NCBI RefSeq assembly: GCF_028765165.1
Contig: NZ_JARADB010000008.1
Location: 1 to 64,000 of the forward strand
Origin: Paenibacillus sp. MAHUQ-63
Lineage (GTDB): Bacteria > Bacillota > Bacilli > Paenibacillales > NBRC-103111
Length of the DNA: 64,000 nt
Reading direction: 5' to 3'
This document shows, piece after piece, positions 32,601 through 41,057 of this stretch (the first letter of the stretch is position 1; each line of letters opens with the position of its first letter). Under the pieces are notes generated by a model, which saw only the letters and a list, made by a program, of their open reading frames with translations, did not search any database and was not told the DNA's origin. The translations under genes and the position numbers were made by a program.

Positions 32601-34079
32601 ATGGCATCAGATAACCATCGTACACACAACTACATCACAACCAACCAAGGCGCCCCCGTCGGCGACAACCAGAACTCACGGACGGCAGGTCAGCACGGTC
32701 CTACATTATTAGAAGACTACCATCTGCTAGAGAAGATGGCTCATTTCGACCGGGAGCGAATTCCGGAACGCGTCGTCCATGCGCGCGGTGCTGGAGCTTT
32801 CGGCACATTTAAAGTAGAGAAAGCGATGAACCGCTACACGAAAGCCGCCTTCCTCGGCGAAGAAGGTAAAGAAACGCCGGTGTTCGTCCGCTTCTCGACC
32901 GTCATCCACGGTCAGGGCTCGCCGGAGACGGCCCGCGACCCTCGCGGCTTCGCGGTTAAGTTTTATACGGAAGAAGGCAATTATGATCTGGTCGGCAACC
33001 ATCTTCCGGTATTTTTCATCCGCGATGCTATGAAGTTCCCGGACATGGTGCACTCCTTGAAGCCGGCTCCGGATACGAATGTGCAGACACCGGATCGCTA
33101 CTGGGATTTCATGTCGCTTACGCCGGAATCCACGCATATGTTGACTTGGGTCTTTTCCGATTATGGAACACCAGCCAACTACCGCGAGATGAACGGCTTC
33201 GGCGTCCATGCCTTCAAATGGATTAACTCCGTAGGCAACTACGTTTATGTCAAATATCACTGGAAGCCGCATCAAGGCGTACGCAACTTGAGCAAAGCAG
33301 AAGCCGCGGCTGTGCAGGCGGAAGATTTCAGCCATGCCACGAGAGATTTGTACGACGCCATCGCGCGCGGCGATTTCCCGAGATGGGATCTGCACGTGCA
33401 GCTGCTGCAACCGGAAGATTTGGATGCGTACGATTTCGACCCGCTGGACCCGACGAAAGTATGGCCGGAGGATCTCATCCCCCTGCACAAAGTAGGTACC
33501 ATGACGCTGGACCGCAATCCGCAAAATTTCTTCGCGGAGGTCGAGCAGGCGGCGTTCTCGCCAAGCGTGCTGGTGGCGGGCATCGAGCCGTCCGAAGATA
33601 AACTGCTGCAAGGCAGGCTGTTCTCCTACCCGGATACGCAGAGATACCGGCTGGGCGCTAACTACCTGCAGATTCCGGTGAACTGCCCATACGCCACCGT
33701 ACAGAACAATCAGCGTGACGGCGCCATGCAAATGAAGCCGCAAGCCGGCAGCGTCAACTACGAGCCGACTCGCCATGCCGAACCGAAGGAGGCGCCGGCG
33801 TATCGTGACAGCTCTATCCCGCTGACCGGTACGGCTGGCCGGCAGAAGATCGCGAAAACGAACGATTTCGCCCAAGCCGGAGACACCTTCCGCAGCTTCA
33901 GCGAGCAGGAACAGGCGAACTTCATCGCCAATCTGGTCGGTGATCTGGCTTCCGTTCACGAGAAGTCGAAGCTGCTCGCGATCTGCAACTTTTATCGAGC
34001 CGACGCCAAGCTGGGAGAAGCGCTCGCAGCAGGGCTGAACGTCGATATTTCGGGCTACTTGCAGCATTTGAAACACTAA
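32601..34079 (+). CDS. katA: Catalase (vegetative, heme monofunctional)
   Basis: A 492-residue small-subunit catalase that splits hydrogen peroxide in the cytoplasm. Seen are RIPERVVHARGAGAFGTF (active His near residue 60), RFSTVIHGQGSPETARDPRGFAVKFYTEEGNYDLVGNHLPVFFIRD (the residue after GN is His where Asn or Asp is common; the active-site Asn precedes it), and RYRLGANYLQIPVNCPY with the heme-binding Tyr near 355. The length and N-terminal SDNHRTHNYITTNQGAPVGDNQNSRTAG fit clade 3 catalases of Bacillus KatA type. GGAGGAG precedes the ATG. PerR control is indicated upstream. It is followed after 46 bases by a short Fur-family gene, probably in the same transcript. Confidence 0.96.
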   Translation: MASDNHRTHNYITTNQGAPVGDNQNSRTAGQHGPTLLEDYHLLEKMAHFDRERIPERVVHARGAGAFGTFKVEKAMNRYTKAAFLGEEGKETPVFVRFSTVIHGQGSPETARDPRGFAVKFYTEEGNYDLVGNHLPVFFIRDAMKFPDMVHSLKPAPDTNVQTPDRYWDFMSLTPESTHMLTWVFSDYGTPANYREMNGFGVHAFKWINSVGNYVYVKYHWKPHQGVRNLSKAEAAAVQAEDFSHATRDLYDAIARGDFPRWDLHVQLLQPEDLDAYDFDPLDPTKVWPEDLIPLHKVGTMTLDRNPQNFFAEVEQAAFSPSVLVAGIEPSEDKLLQGRLFSYPDTQRYRLGANYLQIPVNCPYATVQNNQRDGAMQMKPQAGSVNYEPTRHAEPKEAPAYRDSSIPLTGTAGRQKIAKTNDFAQAGDTFRSFSEQEQANFIANLVGDLASVHEKSKLLAICNFYRADAKLGEALAAGLNVDISGYLQHLKH

Positions 34080-34125
34080 GAGCAGAGATGCCTTTTCATA
34101 TAACACCGTAGAGGAGGGTTCCACC

Positions 34126-34398
34126 ATGGCAAGGCACGATTTGAATCAAGCGCTGCAGCGCATGCGCGCCAAAAATATTCCTTTAACACCGCAGCGCCAA
34201 GCGTTATTAACTTATTTGTATGACCAGAACGGCTATACGACGGTTAAGGAAATCTGCGAAGCGTTAGTCGCTAAGTATCCGACGATTAATGCGATGACGA
34301 TCAACAGCTCGCTGCATGTGTTTAAGCAGCTGGGCTTGGTGAAGGAACTGGCCATGAGCGGAAGCTCCATGCAGTATGAAGCGGCTTTAAGCTCATAA
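34126..34398 (+). CDS. Short Fur/PerR-family protein with DNA-binding domain only
   Basis: A 90-residue protein equal to the N-terminal winged-helix half of Fur/PerR: LQRMRAKNIPLTPQRQALLTYLY, TVKEICEALVAKYPTINAMTINSSLHVFKQLGLVKELAM, ending with SMQYEAALSS. Full Fur-family proteins have about 140-150 residues; the dimerisation and metal-binding half (HHHxxCxxC and zinc site) is absent. It is not a simple frameshift: a good GAGGAGGG site, a normal stop and a long terminator directly after it suggest a stable short gene. It may compete with or modulate PerR at the katA operator, but this is inference. Confidence 0.85.
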   Translation: MARHDLNQALQRMRAKNIPLTPQRQALLTYLYDQNGYTTVKEICEALVAKYPTINAMTINSSLHVFKQLGLVKELAMSGSSMQYEAALSS

Positions 34399-34407
34399 TG
34401 AAACGCC

Positions 34408-34468
34408 AAAGCGCCCCAACGCTATCTGAAGGCTCTCTCACAGCCTCGCGTAGTCGTTGGGGCGCTTT
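34408..34468. terminator. Long bidirectional terminator between katA unit and the minus-strand gene
   Basis: A perfect 14-bp stem, AAAGCGCCCCAACG at 34408-34421 and its complement at 34455-34468, with a loop that can hold a small inner hairpin. It lies between convergent genes. Confidence 0.85.
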
Positions 34469-34471
34469 CGC

Positions 34472-35557
34472 TTATTTAAATGCCGACAGCGGAACCGGAA
34501 ACTCCAGAATACCCAGCGCATAAGGCGCGTATTCATACAGCCCAAAGTAGACGACAACAGTGTCATCTTTCAAATAAAAGCCCTGATCGTTCCGAATGGA
34601 CTCGAACGGCTCGATGAGCTCATAATCATGCTCTTTCAGCTGCTTTTTAATCTCCTCATTGATAATAGACTTGTATTGCGGATTATTGGAAGCAACCTGC
34701 TGCAGCGTCAGCTCATTCCCCGTATCCAGATCGAAGGTGTGGGAATCCCAAGCATAGAACCCGTGAGCGCCGCCGGAAAACGTGTAAACAATGAAGTATA
34801 GACTTAGCTTATGATCCTGATTGTAAGTGATTTTGTAATTCACATCGAACGTATTGGGGAAATCAGGCTCCGTACTGCCGATCACCTCGCTAAGATCATT
34901 CAGCTGCTGGATCGCCGCCGCTTTATATTTATCCGCTTCCGCCTGGAGGAAGGCATTGATCTTGTCGCTGGCCGCGGTATTGGCCCAACCCTCAATTTGC
35001 GGATACTGCAAGGTAATGCGGCGGTTATCGCTTTTCGTAAGGGAATCGGATTTGTTCGTCAATTTCAGCTCGTTCTCCTGAATAGGCGCGATCGTGACGA
35101 TGTGGCTTTGATCGATATAGCCAATCTTGTAGCCCATCTGCTCCAGAAGCAAACGCAGCGGCAAATACGTCGTGCCTTCAATAATCACAGGGGGCAGCGG
35201 AGCGTAAAATTTGTGGTCATTCAAGGCATACTCGGTGCTTTGGTTATGCATGCTCATCGTTTTATGGGGACTGCTGACGGTAACCGTCTTGGTCGCACTG
35301 TCCCAGGAAGTGGTTAGACCGAGCTGTTTGCTAAGAAAGGCGAGTCCGACATAGGTGTCGCCTTCTTTGGTTTTGCCGCCGGGCACATCCAGCAGTTGAT
35401 CGCCGATCTGAATGCGCAGAGGAGCCAATTGGACCTCTTGATCGGCACTATACGTTTCAGCGCGAACGCTCGTTTGCGGCAGGAGGGCGGAACCGGAGAA
35501 TCCGGCCAGCAGCGCAGCAGCTAAGGCAACTTTGATTGTGAACATCTTCTTATTCAT
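34472..35557 (-). CDS. Secreted protein with copper amine oxidase-like N-terminal and DUF3298 domains
   Basis: A 361-residue exported protein. The signal peptide covers about residues 1-33 (KVALAAALLAGFSGSALLPQTSVRAE). Residues 45-155 form the copper amine oxidase N-terminal stalk fold common in Paenibacillus exoproteins (IQIGDQLLDVPGG, YVGLAFLSKQLGLTTSWDSATKTVTVSS, TYLPLRLLLEQMGYKIGYI). The rest matches DUF4163/DUF3298 (RITLQYPQIEGW, YFIVYTFSGGAHGFYAWDSHTFDLDTGNELTL, FGLYEYAPYALGILEFPVPLS), as in RsiV-like proteins. GAAGGAGCGAG precedes the ATG. The precise role is unknown, with a cell-envelope function likely. Convergent with the katA unit and divergent from pur. Confidence 0.88.
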   Translation of the reverse strand: MNKKMFTIKVALAAALLAGFSGSALLPQTSVRAETYSADQEVQLAPLRIQIGDQLLDVPGGKTKEGDTYVGLAFLSKQLGLTTSWDSATKTVTVSSPHKTMSMHNQSTEYALNDHKFYAPLPPVIIEGTTYLPLRLLLEQMGYKIGYIDQSHIVTIAPIQENELKLTNKSDSLTKSDNRRITLQYPQIEGWANTAASDKINAFLQAEADKYKAAAIQQLNDLSEVIGSTEPDFPNTFDVNYKITYNQDHKLSLYFIVYTFSGGAHGFYAWDSHTFDLDTGNELTLQQVASNNPQYKSIINEEIKKQLKEHDYELIEPFESIRNDQGFYLKDDTVVVYFGLYEYAPYALGILEFPVPLSAFK

Positions 35558-35678
35558 GGAACTCGCTCCTTCGTGTTTTTCATCTAGTATCTTAGACGAT
35601 AAGCAACAAGAAAAGTTTGCAGCATCTTTCGTTTTTGTCGAAAAAAATAATCGGTTTTTCTCTATGAATTACCCGAAT

Positions 35679-35838
35679 ACCGAACGAATATAACGGTGCG
35701 GAAAGGAGTGAAAGCGGATGAAAGTCCACAACTGTCGTTTGTTGGGAAAAAACCTTCAAAAAACGAACTATACAAAAGATAAAGTTGCAAATCGTTCGTT
35801 TTTTGAAATTGACACGACACGTTAGTTGGTAGTAAACT
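35679..35838 (+). promoter_or_regulatory. pur operon promoter with PurR-like boxes
   Basis: TTGACA at 35809-35814 and TAAACT at 35833-35838, with an 18-base spacer, form the promoter. Upstream lie CGAAC at 35764-35768 and GTTCG at 35794-35798 in inverted orientation within AT-rich flanks, as in the paired PurBoxes (CCGAAC-type) of Bacillus. A further ACCGAACGAAT is at 35679-35689. The spacing is a little longer than the Bacillus rule. PurR repression relieved by PRPP is expected. Confidence 0.65.
35718..35825 (+). CDS. Possible 35-residue ORF overlapping the pur promoter
   Basis: An ATG at 35718, 7 bases after AAAGGAGTG, opens a 35-codon frame (MKVHNCRLLGKNLQKTNYTKDK...) ending at 35825, between the -35 and -10 of the pur promoter. 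The ribosome-binding site is strong, but the frame covers the PurR-like sites, so coding and regulation would share bases. No homologue is recognised. It may be chance. Confidence 0.25.
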   Translation: MKVHNCRLLGKNLQKTNYTKDKVANRSFFEIDTTR

Positions 35839-35884
35839 AGGGAAGCGGGTTAGAGAGCCGCACTAATTGAAAATGTCGAAACAA

Positions 35885-35951
35885 CTCGTATAAAATCAGG
35901 AATAGGGCCTGAAAGTTTCTACCCAAAAACCATAAATTTTTGGACTACGAG
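35885..35951 (+). promoter_or_regulatory. Purine riboswitch aptamer, guanine class
   Basis: The P1 helix CTCGTA at 35885-35890 pairs with TACGAG at 35946-35951. The conserved core is present: TATAAAATCAGGAATAGGGC, CTGAAAGTTTCTACCC, and the P3 arm around CATAAA. The specificity base in GGACTACGAG (35945) is C, which pairs with guanine or hypoxanthine; adenine riboswitches have T here. It stands in the leader of purE, as in Bacillus. Confidence 0.95.
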
Positions 35952-36009
35952 GAAGCGAATGAGGGGAACCATAGGAAGATGATGGTCTTTTTGCATTCGG
36001 TTCTTTTGC

Positions 36010-36053
36010 TGTCCAGCGGATAGAATCGCGTATTCTAGCTCTGGGCATTTTTT
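36010..36053 (+). terminator. Riboswitch-controlled terminator before purE
   Basis: TGTCCAG at 36010-36016 pairs with CTGGGCA at 36041-36047 around an inner TAGAAT/ATTCTA helix, followed by six T. This is the likely expression platform: with guanine bound the terminator forms. The bases 35952-36009 can form smaller alternative hairpins. Confidence 0.85.
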
Positions 36054-36102
36054 GGTTTAAAGGGTTTAATCATAGTAACCATTATTTGAAGAGAGTGGGT
36101 TA

Positions 36103-36591
36103 ATGATGACGGTACGTGTTGGTGTCATAATGGGAAGCCAGTCGGATTGGGAAACGATGAAGCACGCATGCGACATGCTGGAAGAGCTGGGAGTGCCTTA
36201 TGAGAAGAAGGTTGTCTCCGCACACAGAACGCCGGATTTGATGTTTGAATATGCAGCCGCAGCAGCAGGCCGCGGCATCCAAGTGATTATCGCCGGAGCG
36301 GGCGGAGCGGCGCATCTGCCAGGGATGGTAGCAGCTAAGACCGAGCTGCCGGTTATTGGCGTTCCGGTCAAGACCTCCACGCTGAACGGACTCGATTCCC
36401 TGCTGTCCATCGTGCAGATGCCTGGCGGCATTCCGGTTGCGACCGTGGCCATCGGTCACGCAGGAGCGACGAACGCCGGCCTGCTGGCGGCGCAAATTCT
36501 CGGCGCTTTCGATCCGGAGCTGCAAGCGAAGGTAAGAGCGCGCCGCGAGCGCATCGCGCAGACGGTCATTGAAAGCAGTGACTTGTTATGA
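36103..36591 (+). CDS. purE: 5-(carboxyamino)imidazole ribonucleotide mutase
   Basis: A 162-residue class I PurE that shifts the carboxyl group of N5-CAIR to give CAIR. GVIMGSQSDWETMKHACDML binds the phosphate, SAHRTPDLMFEYA carries the active His, and the GGAAHLPGMVAAKTELPVIGVP core is typical. First gene of the operon, after the riboswitch; AGAGTGGG precedes ATG 36103. It overlaps purK by 4 bases. The enzyme works as an octamer with PurK. Confidence 0.96.
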   Translation: MMTVRVGVIMGSQSDWETMKHACDMLEELGVPYEKKVVSAHRTPDLMFEYAAAAAGRGIQVIIAGAGGAAHLPGMVAAKTELPVIGVPVKTSTLNGLDSLLSIVQMPGGIPVATVAIGHAGATNAGLLAAQILGAFDPELQAKVRARRERIAQTVIESSDLL

Positions 36592-37763
36592 CGGAGGCAC
36601 CAAGCGGTAAAGTCATCAAGCCGGGCGGCACGATCGGCATCTTGGGCGGCGGGCAGTTAGGCCGCATGCTGGCCCTGGCGGGACGCAACATGGGGTACCG
36701 GTTCGTGACGCTTGACCCGACGGAAGATGCGCCATGCGGACAAGTCGCCGACGAACAGATTCAGGCGAGCTTCGACGACGTCGAAGCGGCGCGGAAGCTC
36801 GCGGCACGGTCCGACGTGATCACGTATGAATTCGAGAACGTGGACGCCCACGTGACGAGCATTCTGATGAATGAATCCTATGTTCCCCAAGGAAGCGAGC
36901 TTTTATATACGACCCAGCATCGTCTTCGGGAGAAGAGAGCCATTGAAGCGGCGGGCGTACCGGTCGCTCCTTATGCGGAAGTGAAGAGCGCGGCTGAGCT
37001 GAAGGACGCTGTCGTCAAGTTCGGCACACCGTGTGTGCTCAAGACGGCCACCGGCGGCTACGACGGCAAAGGTCAGTGGGTCATCCGCTCTCTAGATGAA
37101 GTGGAAGAAGCTTATGAGACGCTGAGTAAGGCCAAGACCGAGCTCGTTCTCGAACAATTCATTCATTTCGACAAGGAATTATCCGTCATTGCAGCAAGAA
37201 GCCCGCGCGGCGAAGTGAAAGCTTTCCCGGCAGCGGAGAACATACATGTACATAACATCCTGCATCAATCCATCGTGCCTGCCCGCATTCCGGCGGACGT
37301 ACAGCAGGAAGCCGAGGAACTGGCGATTCGCATCGCCGAAGGACTCGGCGTGATCGGATTGATCGCCGTAGAGCTGTTCCTGACGAAGGACGGCCGGCTC
37401 TACGTCAACGAGCTTGCGCCGCGCCCGCACAATTCCGGTCATTACACGATGGAAGCGTGCCGCACCTCGCAGTTCGAGCAGCATGTTCGCGCCATATGCA
37501 ACCTGCCTCTAGGCTCTACCGAGCTGCTGACGCCGGTTGTGATGGTGAATTTACTGGGTGAACATATCGAGCCGCTCAGCGGTCTCATCGATCAACCAGG
37601 CTTCCTGGAGGACACCGAGCTGGGTGTAAGCGCCAAGGTTCATCTCTACGGCAAGAAAGAAGCGAAAGAGAAACGCAAAATGGGACATATCAATCTGTTG
37701 GCTGACGATGTCCAGCATGCACTGAATTGGATAGAACGCACCCGGATTTGGGAAAGTAAGTAA
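36588..37763 (+). CDS. purK: 5-(carboxyamino)imidazole ribonucleotide synthase
   Basis: A 391-residue ATP-grasp enzyme that carboxylates AIR with bicarbonate and ATP to N5-CAIR. GILGGGQLGRMLALAGRNMGYRF is the N-terminal nucleotide fold; CVLKTATGGYDGKGQWVI is the ATP-grasp glycine loop; VNELAPRPHNSGHYTMEACRTSQFEQH is the C-terminal signature. The start overlaps the purE stop (ATGA). Length is normal. Confidence 0.96.
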   Translation: MTEAPSGKVIKPGGTIGILGGGQLGRMLALAGRNMGYRFVTLDPTEDAPCGQVADEQIQASFDDVEAARKLAARSDVITYEFENVDAHVTSILMNESYVPQGSELLYTTQHRLREKRAIEAAGVPVAPYAEVKSAAELKDAVVKFGTPCVLKTATGGYDGKGQWVIRSLDEVEEAYETLSKAKTELVLEQFIHFDKELSVIAARSPRGEVKAFPAAENIHVHNILHQSIVPARIPADVQQEAEELAIRIAEGLGVIGLIAVELFLTKDGRLYVNELAPRPHNSGHYTMEACRTSQFEQHVRAICNLPLGSTELLTPVVMVNLLGEHIEPLSGLIDQPGFLEDTELGVSAKVHLYGKKEAKEKRKMGHINLLADDVQHALNWIERTRIWESK

Positions 37764-37789
37764 ATGAACATTATTGGAGGAACGGTACG

Positions 37790-39085
37790 ATGATCGAACG
37801 TTACACACGCCCGGAGATGGCGAGCATTTGGACGGAGCAGAACAAGTTTCAAGCATGGCTGGAAGTTGAAATTCTTTCCTGCGAGGCTTGGGCCGAGCTG
37901 GGCGTCATTCCGAAGGAAGATGTGAAAGTACTGCGTGAGAACGCCAGCTTCAACATTGACCGCATCTACGAAATCGAGCAAGAAACGCGTCATGACGTCA
38001 TTGCCTTCACAAGAGCGGTATCCGAGACGCTGGGACCTGAGCGCAAATGGGTGCACTACGGTTTGACATCCACAGACGTGGTTGACACGGCGCTGGGCTA
38101 CTTGCTGAGACAAGCCAATGAGATCTTGGACAAAGACATTCAGAACTTCATCGAGATTCTTCGCAACAAAGCGATTGAGCATAAAAACACAGCCATGATG
38201 GGCAGAACGCACGGCGTTCATGCCGAGCCGACGACATTCGGACTGAAGATGGCGCTGTGGTACGAAGAAATGAAACGCAACCTGGAGCGCTTCCGCTTTG
38301 CCGCTGACGGCGTGCAATTCGGCAAAATCTCCGGTGCGGTCGGCACCTACGCGAACATCGATCCGTTCGTTGAGCAATATGTGTGCGAGAAGCTGGGCAC
38401 GAAACCGGCTCCGATCTCCACACAGACGCTGCAGCGCGACCGTCATGCCGAGTACATGGCGACATTGGCGCTAGTCGCTACATCGTTAGACAAATTCGCG
38501 ACGGAAATCCGCGCCCTGCAGAAGAGTGAGTTCCGCGAGGTGGAAGAGCCGTTCGCCAAAGGTCAAAAAGGTTCCTCCGCGATGCCGCACAAACGCAATC
38601 CGATCGGCTGCGAAAGCATCTCCGGCCTGTCCCGTGTCATTCGCGGTCATATGATTTCCGCTTACGAGAACGTGACGCTGTGGCATGAGCGCGATATTTC
38701 GCACTCCTCCGTTGAGCGTGTGATCCTGCCGGATGCGACGCAGCTCTTGAACTACATGCTGAATCGTCTAGGCAACATCATTAAGAACTTGACGGTATTC
38801 CCTGAGAACATGAAGCGCAACATGCGCAGCACGTACGATGTGCCGTTCTCCGGCCGCGTGATGACGAAGCTGATCGACAAAGGCTTCTCCCGTGAGCAAG
38901 CTTACGATACGGTGCAGCCGAGAGCGATGCAAGCGTGGGAAGAACAGCGTTCCTTCCGCGAAATCGTAGAGAATGAGCGTACGATTACAGAAGCGCTAAG
39001 CCCGGCCGAAATCGCGGATTGCTTCGATCCGAGCTGGCATTTGAAACATGTTGACACGATCTTCGACCGCTTAGGTTTGAAATAG
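37790..39085 (+). CDS. purB: Adenylosuccinate lyase
   Basis: A 431-residue fumarase-superfamily lyase acting twice: on SAICAR in IMP synthesis and on adenylosuccinate in AMP synthesis. GRTHGVHAEPTTFGLKMALW and the signature KGSSAMPHKRNPIGCE (mobile loop with catalytic Ser) near residue 260-275 are clear. GGAGGAACG precedes ATG 37790. It lies 26 bases after purK and 33 bases before purC. Confidence 0.97.
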   Translation: MIERYTRPEMASIWTEQNKFQAWLEVEILSCEAWAELGVIPKEDVKVLRENASFNIDRIYEIEQETRHDVIAFTRAVSETLGPERKWVHYGLTSTDVVDTALGYLLRQANEILDKDIQNFIEILRNKAIEHKNTAMMGRTHGVHAEPTTFGLKMALWYEEMKRNLERFRFAADGVQFGKISGAVGTYANIDPFVEQYVCEKLGTKPAPISTQTLQRDRHAEYMATLALVATSLDKFATEIRALQKSEFREVEEPFAKGQKGSSAMPHKRNPIGCESISGLSRVIRGHMISAYENVTLWHERDISHSSVERVILPDATQLLNYMLNRLGNIIKNLTVFPENMKRNMRSTYDVPFSGRVMTKLIDKGFSREQAYDTVQPRAMQAWEEQRSFREIVENERTITEALSPAEIADCFDPSWHLKHVDTIFDRLGLK

Positions 39086-39118
39086 AAGGCATTCTGGGAG
39101 AGAAGGGAAGGGTTGTCC

Positions 39119-40009
39119 GTGGCAAGTAACATTCTTGATTCAGCGGTTGATTTCGTTAAGGCGCCTCTGGTTCACAAAGGGAAAGTGCGCGAGCTGTACG
39201 ATTTGGGCGAAAATTATCTGATCGTCGTCACGGATCGGATCTCGGCGTTCGACTATATTCTGAAGCCGGGCGTTCCTGACAAAGGCTACGTGCTCAACGC
39301 GCTGAGCAAGTATTGGTTCGGCGTGACGAGCGGTTATATGAAAAATCATATCGTTCATACAGACGTGGAACAGCTCCAAGATGTGCTTCCGGATGCGGCA
39401 GCGAGAGAGCTTCTCAGAGAGCGCATTATTGTTGCGAAGAAAGCGGAGCGCATCTCCATCGAGTGCGTCGTTCGCGGATACATCACAGGCAACGGCTGGA
39501 GACAGTATGAGAAAACGGGCGAAATCAACGGGCGCAAGCTGCCGGAAGGGTTGCGGAAGAATCAGCGTCTGAACGATCCGATCTTCACGCCGGCAGCCAA
39601 GAATGATGTAGGCCACGACGAAGACATCTCCATCGAGCAGATGATCGGCTTGGTCGGCGAACAGCTGACCTACGAGCTGCAAGAGCGCAGTATTATGCTG
39701 TACACGCTGGCTCATTCCATTTGTGAGCAGAAGGGCATCATTTTAGCGGATACGAAGTTCGAATTCGGCTTCTATGCCGGTGAACTTATTATTATTGATG
39801 AGATTTTCACACCGGATTCCTCGCGTTACTGGGCGGAAGACAAGTACGCCTTGGATATCGAGATCGATTCCATGGACAAAGAGCCTGTCCGTACCTACTT
39901 GGCGAATTCCGGCTGGGACAAGAACAGTGAACCGGATGAGCTTCCGGCTTCGGTTGTTGAAGAGACGGCGAACCGGTACAAAGAGATTTTGCGGCGTTTG
40001 GTCGATTAA
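39119..40009 (+). CDS. purC: SAICAR synthase
   Basis: A 296-residue phosphoribosylaminoimidazole-succinocarboxamide synthase that joins aspartate to CAIR with ATP. HKGKVRELYDLGENYLIVVTDRISAFDYIL is the N-terminal ATP site, and IECVVRGYITGNGWRQYEKTGEINGRKLPEGL and IIIDEIFTPDSSRYWAEDKY are the family blocks. Its length is that of the longer (about 295-residue) form, not the 240-residue Bacillus form. GTG 39119 is preferred, with AAGGGAAGGG six bases upstream; TTG 39113 would touch the ribosome-binding site. Confidence 0.95.
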   Translation: MASNILDSAVDFVKAPLVHKGKVRELYDLGENYLIVVTDRISAFDYILKPGVPDKGYVLNALSKYWFGVTSGYMKNHIVHTDVEQLQDVLPDAAARELLRERIIVAKKAERISIECVVRGYITGNGWRQYEKTGEINGRKLPEGLRKNQRLNDPIFTPAAKNDVGHDEDISIEQMIGLVGEQLTYELQERSIMLYTLAHSICEQKGIILADTKFEFGFYAGELIIIDEIFTPDSSRYWAEDKYALDIEIDSMDKEPVRTYLANSGWDKNSEPDELPASVVEETANRYKEILRRLVD

Positions 40010-40052
40010 AAATAATAAGCAAAGCAAGCACATACGAGGAGGAGATTGGGAA

Positions 40053-40292
40053 ATGAAAGCAACGGTCTACGTAACAATCAAGCAGAACGTATTGGATGTG
40101 CAAGGAACAGCGGTGCAAGGCGCGCTTCATTCGATGGGGTTCGAGGAAGTCGGCAAAGTGCGTATCGGCAAATATTTGGAGCTTGAGCTGGGAACGACGG
40201 ATAAAGCGGAAGCGGAAGCGCGTGTGAAAGCAATGTGCGAGAAGCTGCTCGCGAACACGGTGATCGAGGACTACCGCTACGAGTTGGCGTAA
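40053..40292 (+). CDS. purS: FGAM synthase, PurS subunit
   Basis: A 79-residue small subunit that bridges PurL and PurQ in the three-part formylglycinamidine ribonucleotide synthase. MKATVYVTIKQNVLDVQGTAVQGALHSMGF and IGKYLELEL are typical. GAGGAGGAG lies just upstream of ATG 40053; the open frame extends further upstream, but that part overlaps purC and is not used. Confidence 0.96.
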   Translation: MKATVYVTIKQNVLDVQGTAVQGALHSMGFEEVGKVRIGKYLELELGTTDKAEAEARVKAMCEKLLANTVIEDYRYELA

Positions 40293-40321
40293 CAGAAACC
40301 AGAGGATAGGCATACGAAGCA

Positions 40322-40342
40322 AGTTTTGCCAAAGGCAAAACT
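40322..40342 (+). other. Intercistronic hairpin purS-purQ
   Basis: A perfect 9-bp stem AGTTTTGCC with its complement around an AAA loop, without T-run, 20 bases before the purQ start. It may be an mRNA processing or stability element. Confidence 0.6.
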
Positions 40343-40361
40343 CTTAGAGGGAGGAAACGTC

Positions 40362-41057
40362 ATGAATTTTGCGGTTCTTGTTTTTCCGGGTTCAAACTGT
40401 GATATTGACTGTTATAAGGCGGTAGAAGATACGATCGGTCAACCGGTTGATTATGTGTGGCATACGGCGGACGATTTGTCCAAATACGACTGCATCCTTG
40501 TGCCGGGCGGATTCTCTTATGGGGATTACCTGCGCTGCGGAGCGATCGCGCAATTCACGAACGTGATGAAGGCCGTAGCGAAGGCTGCTGAAGAAGGCAA
40601 ATACATTCTAGGCATTTGCAACGGATTCCAAGTGTTGACGGAAGCCAAATTGCTGCCGGGCGCTTTGCTGCGCAACGAAGGCATGAAGTTCCGCTGCCAC
40701 CAGGCGCTGCTGAAAGTGGAGAATAACAACACAGCCTTCACGCGCGATTACGCAGAAGGCGAACTGATCAACATTCCGATCGCCCACGGTGAAGGCAACT
40801 ACTACTGCGACGACGCGACGCTGAAAGAACTGCAAGAAAACAATCAAATCGTGTTCCGTTATGAAGCGGGGGCTAACCCGAACGGATCCGTTGACGATAT
40901 TGCGGGAATCTCCAATAAAGCTGGTAATGTAGTTGGTATGATGCCCCATCCTGAGCGTGCCATTCACGAAATTCTGGGCTCCGCCGACGGCAAGAAAATG
41001 TTCACATCAATTCTAAGCGCTTGGAGGGAAAAACATGACGCAGCAGCTATCCGCTAA
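40362..41057 (+). CDS. purQ: FGAM synthase, glutaminase subunit PurQ
   Basis: A 231-residue class I glutamine amidotransferase that releases ammonia for PurL. AVLVFPGSNCDIDCY at the start, GGFSYGDYLRCGAIAQF, the nucleophile in GICNGFQVLTEAKLLPG, and the catalytic His/Glu in GMMPHPERAIHEI are present. GGGAGGAAACGTC precedes ATG 40362. It overlaps purL by 23 bases. Confidence 0.97.
   Translation: MNFAVLVFPGSNCDIDCYKAVEDTIGQPVDYVWHTADDLSKYDCILVPGGFSYGDYLRCGAIAQFTNVMKAVAKAAEEGKYILGICNGFQVLTEAKLLPGALLRNEGMKFRCHQALLKVENNNTAFTRDYAEGELINIPIAHGEGNYYCDDATLKELQENNQIVFRYEAGANPNGSVDDIAGISNKAGNVVGMMPHPERAIHEILGSADGKKMFTSILSAWREKHDAAAIR

Noticed and set aside
32727..34127. 466-residue minus-strand open frame
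   Set aside because: Antisense to katA; composition and lack of motifs mark it as a shadow.
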